11,041 nucleotides of DNA from Jimgerdemannia flammicorona (taxonomy: Eukaryota > Mucoromycota > Endogonomycetes > Endogonales > Endogonaceae). The position numbers and the translations under genes are program-made. Positions within the stretch are counted from its first letter, which is position 1. Each line of letters opens with the position of its first letter. Of the stretch, positions 8,630 to 11,041 are shown piece after piece. The notes under the pieces were generated by a model, which had not been told where the DNA came from, made no database searches, and saw only the letters and a list, made by a program, of their open reading frames with translations. The stretch spans positions 1 through 11,041 of the forward strand of contig RBNI01006719.1 of NCBI GenBank assembly GCA_003990745.1, given 5' to 3'.

Positions 8630-10643
8630 CTATCCTATCAAATATCTGCATATATGGTTGAGCCAATAGTCATTATGTACTCTGTACATAATAGCACCAG
8701 GCTCTACTCCATTGGACCAAAGCATAGTTTGGCTAATCAAAAAGAGATATCTAGCATTATTGTCTTTACCACACCACTCAAAGTCGATAAGCATTCTGCA
8801 GTTGTTCACCATTAATATGTTTGACAACTAAAGATTACTGAAAATAAGATTGTTTGTATGGAGAGTACTTATTACATTCTGTATATCTTGGAAGATTTTA
8901 TTTCGAATAGAGAGAGATGCTTTAGTGACTAAAGAAGATAATAGTGGCATACCATCTACATAATCCATAATGATCATCCTAAATCTATATATATCTTGAT
9001 TATCATAGAAGTGTAATTCAGAAGCAAGTCTTTGGTTAGCACATAGGATGTAGGCATTATGATTGTATCTCCTTGTAAACTTAACAATGATTGTATGGCC
9101 ATCATTTGTTCTTGCTTTCCAGATCAGTCTCTTGAAATCATCAGTAAGCATATAGAGATACTGGAAGTTGATGGCATTGTTAGCCTGATTGTTGTATTGC
9201 CTACAATAGGAAAAATAATGCTATTTGTCCATTGGTATGTCTAAGGTCAGAGTAGTATAGAAATTATTGAGCTGGTTCAAAGCAAGTCTGAGTGCTTGAA
9301 AAATCCAGGTAACTCGCTACAACTGCCTATCATCTCATGGTTTGGCCAACAGTGAGATTAAGTTGGTCAATGGCTCAATGATTACTTTATCTATAAAAAT
9401 TGCTCCTAGAATACAGAGCCATGGCCTGGCTGTGATAAGCATAAATGTTAGACAACAAGAGTGGTCACAAAACTTCTTGGTCTGCATTAAACATAAAGGT
9501 GAAATGTCTGATCAATAATGAAAATTTTAACTTAACCAAATTATTGAGAAATTAGTAACATATATCATTTTGTGACCAATATCCATAGTAGTATAAGCAT
9601 GCTTGAATTACAGGCTTACTTGAGTCTAAATTCAACTCATTCTTCAATTTCCATATCATCTGGTAAGTGATTGTATCATCAACTCTACTTGACAAAACAC
9701 ATCCATCACCATACTGGAGTTGGTCCATATGATCACCTATAAGTTTTAACAGTTGGCTTACAGCTACTTCTCTGTATTGAGGTTCACCCTGGTAAAATTC
9801 TGATGCTGCAATAAGGAAAGCTTCAGTCTTCTTATAATGATCAGCAGAAATTGTCATATTTTGATTTGTCGAATTTGTAAGAAATTGACCAAACACTTCA
9901 TGGTAAAGGACAATCAGAGGACCAGTATATTCAAACAGTCTTCTGTTGAGGATTGTCTTTTTATCTTTTTGATTTTTGGCAAAGATCATAGGTACTGAAC
10001 CACTTGATGGGCCACTCACCACTTGGTTAGCCTCAACTGTCTCTTTGTAGTCTGGAAATAAAAAATTATTTTCAACTTATATTAACTTATCATTTTTTAA
10101 AAAAAGACTAGAATGAAACCTAACCATCTTAAATCTTCTGTCATTTAATAGTCTTGATATCAGAATCGGCTTCTTGTGAGGATTGCCTGCTCATGCTATA
10201 CTTTTGTCTAGAATTAGAAAAAGAGAGATTAGTTGCTACAAAAGTAGATAGATGGAATGTAGTGAGGATATATAGCACAGTTGAGATTATATACATAATT
10301 GGCGGTTTGACAATAATATAGATATGGTCATCAGTAGGTTTGTCAGAGAAATAGCTGACAATTTTTTTGTTGGAGACAACTTTGTACTGTTCAGAGTCTC
10401 TGCAATGTCAATAGAGGTACTTTTGCTCTTCAGAGCTGTTAACTTATTATTTTCTGTGTCGAGAGGGATGTCAACTTATCAGAGATTGAGGTCCTTTGCT
10501 TTGAAACCATTTGGAACATTGATCTTAATTGCTACTTTGTTCTTAAGTTTGCTGACCAGCATTTCCTTATCAATTTTGACAGAAAATACATTGTTGTCAG
10601 GATCCTCACCCAGGACAAGACAGAAGAGCATAATGTTGACCAT
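8630..10643 (-). pseudogene. Crinkler (CRN) effector gene: header, nuclease-like and kinase-like domains, decayed
   Basis: Apparent exons: 10643-10295, 10207-10125, 10051 to about 9555, and about 9481-8630; introns 1 and 2 are clean GT-AG. Exon 1 is a Crinkler N-terminal ubiquitin-like header: MLFCLVLGEDPDNN near the start, then VDIPLDTENNKL, and after a one-base shift SYFSDKPTDDHIYIIVKPP. Exon 3 has the PSSGS, LYHEVFGQF and YGDGCVL blocks, then WKLKNEL and VIQACLYYYGYW, matching the PD-(D/E)xK-like domain of fungal Crinklers. Exon 4 has WLCILGAIFIDKVIIEPLT, then a kinase-like fold with TIIVKF (Lys at 9082-9080), MIIMDYVDGM, LIFSNL, MLIDFEW and GVEPGAIM. Such proteins are secreted or host-directed nuclear effectors, or act in fungal conflict. 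The gene is broken by stops at 10481-10476 (two), 10143, 10131, 9337, 9319, 9223 and 8830, by a frameshift in a 7-base A/T run at 10362-10368, and by an unclear third splice site. The final stop is 8632-8630. Confidence 0.82.
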
Positions 10644-10683
10644 TGCTAAATGGAGTGAGAAAAAAGAGGGAAAGTTGGTTTAA

Positions 10684-11041
10684 TCTACAAAGCTGTGGTC
10701 TATAAATTAAAAATTGAATGTGTAGAACTAGCATTGTCATCAAAATTACATATCTGAAATATCTTGTTTCTTTGTTTAATGGAATTCATGGACAATTGTT
10801 TTTTTATTAAAAAAATGTCACAATATATTTCCTGCTTCCTGAATGATGTCAAATATTCACTTTGTTGTAGCACTCCATATAACTTTAATATATAAATTTA
10901 TTAAATTAGAATTTTAACTATATATTAATAAAATAATTTGTGAGCTATTAAATAATATATATTGTATTATATTTAAATAATTATAGATATCAATATAATT
11001 ATTTTAAGCAAAATAATTTTTTATTATAGTTTTTTTTTTTT
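10684..11041. other. AT-rich 5' flank of the Crinkler gene
   Basis: No gene is visible. From about 10,880 to the right edge the sequence is nearly all A/T with TATA-rich runs, ending in an uninterrupted T run. It would hold the promoter of the minus-strand Crinkler gene. No clear terminal inverted repeat, LTR or attachment site could be found. The terminal T run and the poly-G at the left end of the window may be assembly or contig edges. Confidence 0.4.

Noticed and set aside
4400..8640. Insertion of a linear mitochondrial plasmid or mitochondrial DNA, suggested by the extreme AT content.
   Set aside because: No family B DNA polymerase or phage-type RNA polymerase motif was seen, and the readable protein resembles a nuclear transposase-like family instead.
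4486..10643. A variant genetic code (TAA/TAG as Gln, TGA as Trp) that would make the long frames open.
   Set aside because: All three stop codons would have to be sense. The neighbouring PP2C gene uses the standard code, catalytic residues are also changed by G-to-A, and frameshifts exist. Mutation explains all of this more simply.
10324..10683. A 119-codon plus-strand open frame with hydrophobic stretches, resembling a membrane protein.
   Set aside because: It lies antisense to the Crinkler header exon, whose minus-strand motifs are clear; the hydrophobicity is what the complement of a charged helix produces.
1..11041. tRNA, rRNA, CRISPR array, LTR pair or terminal inverted repeats.
   Set aside because: None could be recognised by eye. 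Degraded LTRs or inverted repeats cannot be excluded without a self-alignment.

Overview
The window looks like a piece of a fungal nuclear genome, most probably a basidiomycete. The evidence is an eight-exon PP2C gene with short GT-AG introns, a divergently transcribed mitochondrial-type gene, and a decayed Crinkler-class effector gene built as such genes are in Agaricomycetes. All identifications come from reading motifs by eye; no database search was possible.

The window has two compartments. Positions 1 to about 2,640 are ordinary, CpG-containing, gene-dense DNA. A minus-strand gene begins at 206 and runs off the left edge after one exon that encodes a mitochondrial presequence-like peptide. 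About 209 bp away, in the opposite direction, lies an apparently intact Ptc2/Ptc3-like protein phosphatase 2C of 393 codons (416-2417).

From about 2,900 to the right edge the DNA is very AT-rich and almost free of CpG: I found one CpG between 3,001 and 8,280. Everything recognisable there is on the minus strand and broken. From right to left there are four main blocks. (a) A Crinkler (CRN) gene, 10,643-8,630, has an N-terminal header domain, a nuclease-like domain and a kinase-like domain. (b) An unidentified frame spans 8,607-8,011. (c) A 607-codon frame, 7,854-6,034, is related to the DDE/RNase H-like transposase-type family annotated as DUF7869. (d) A lysine/glutamate-rich coiled-coil reading frame spans about 5,998-4,486. 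A further decayed block of unknown identity (about 3,230-4,400) ends in an 18-A run.

The decay has a consistent style. Long frames are preserved with few or no indels, but are interrupted by stop codons mostly where Gln or Trp would be expected. Several expected catalytic acidic residues read as Asn or Lys. This is the signature of C-to-T (and G-to-A) mutation, as from cytosine methylation/deamination or a RIP-like process, rather than random neutral decay. The most interesting reading is a silenced, mutated mobile-element island carrying a Crinkler effector next to a housekeeping phosphatase gene.
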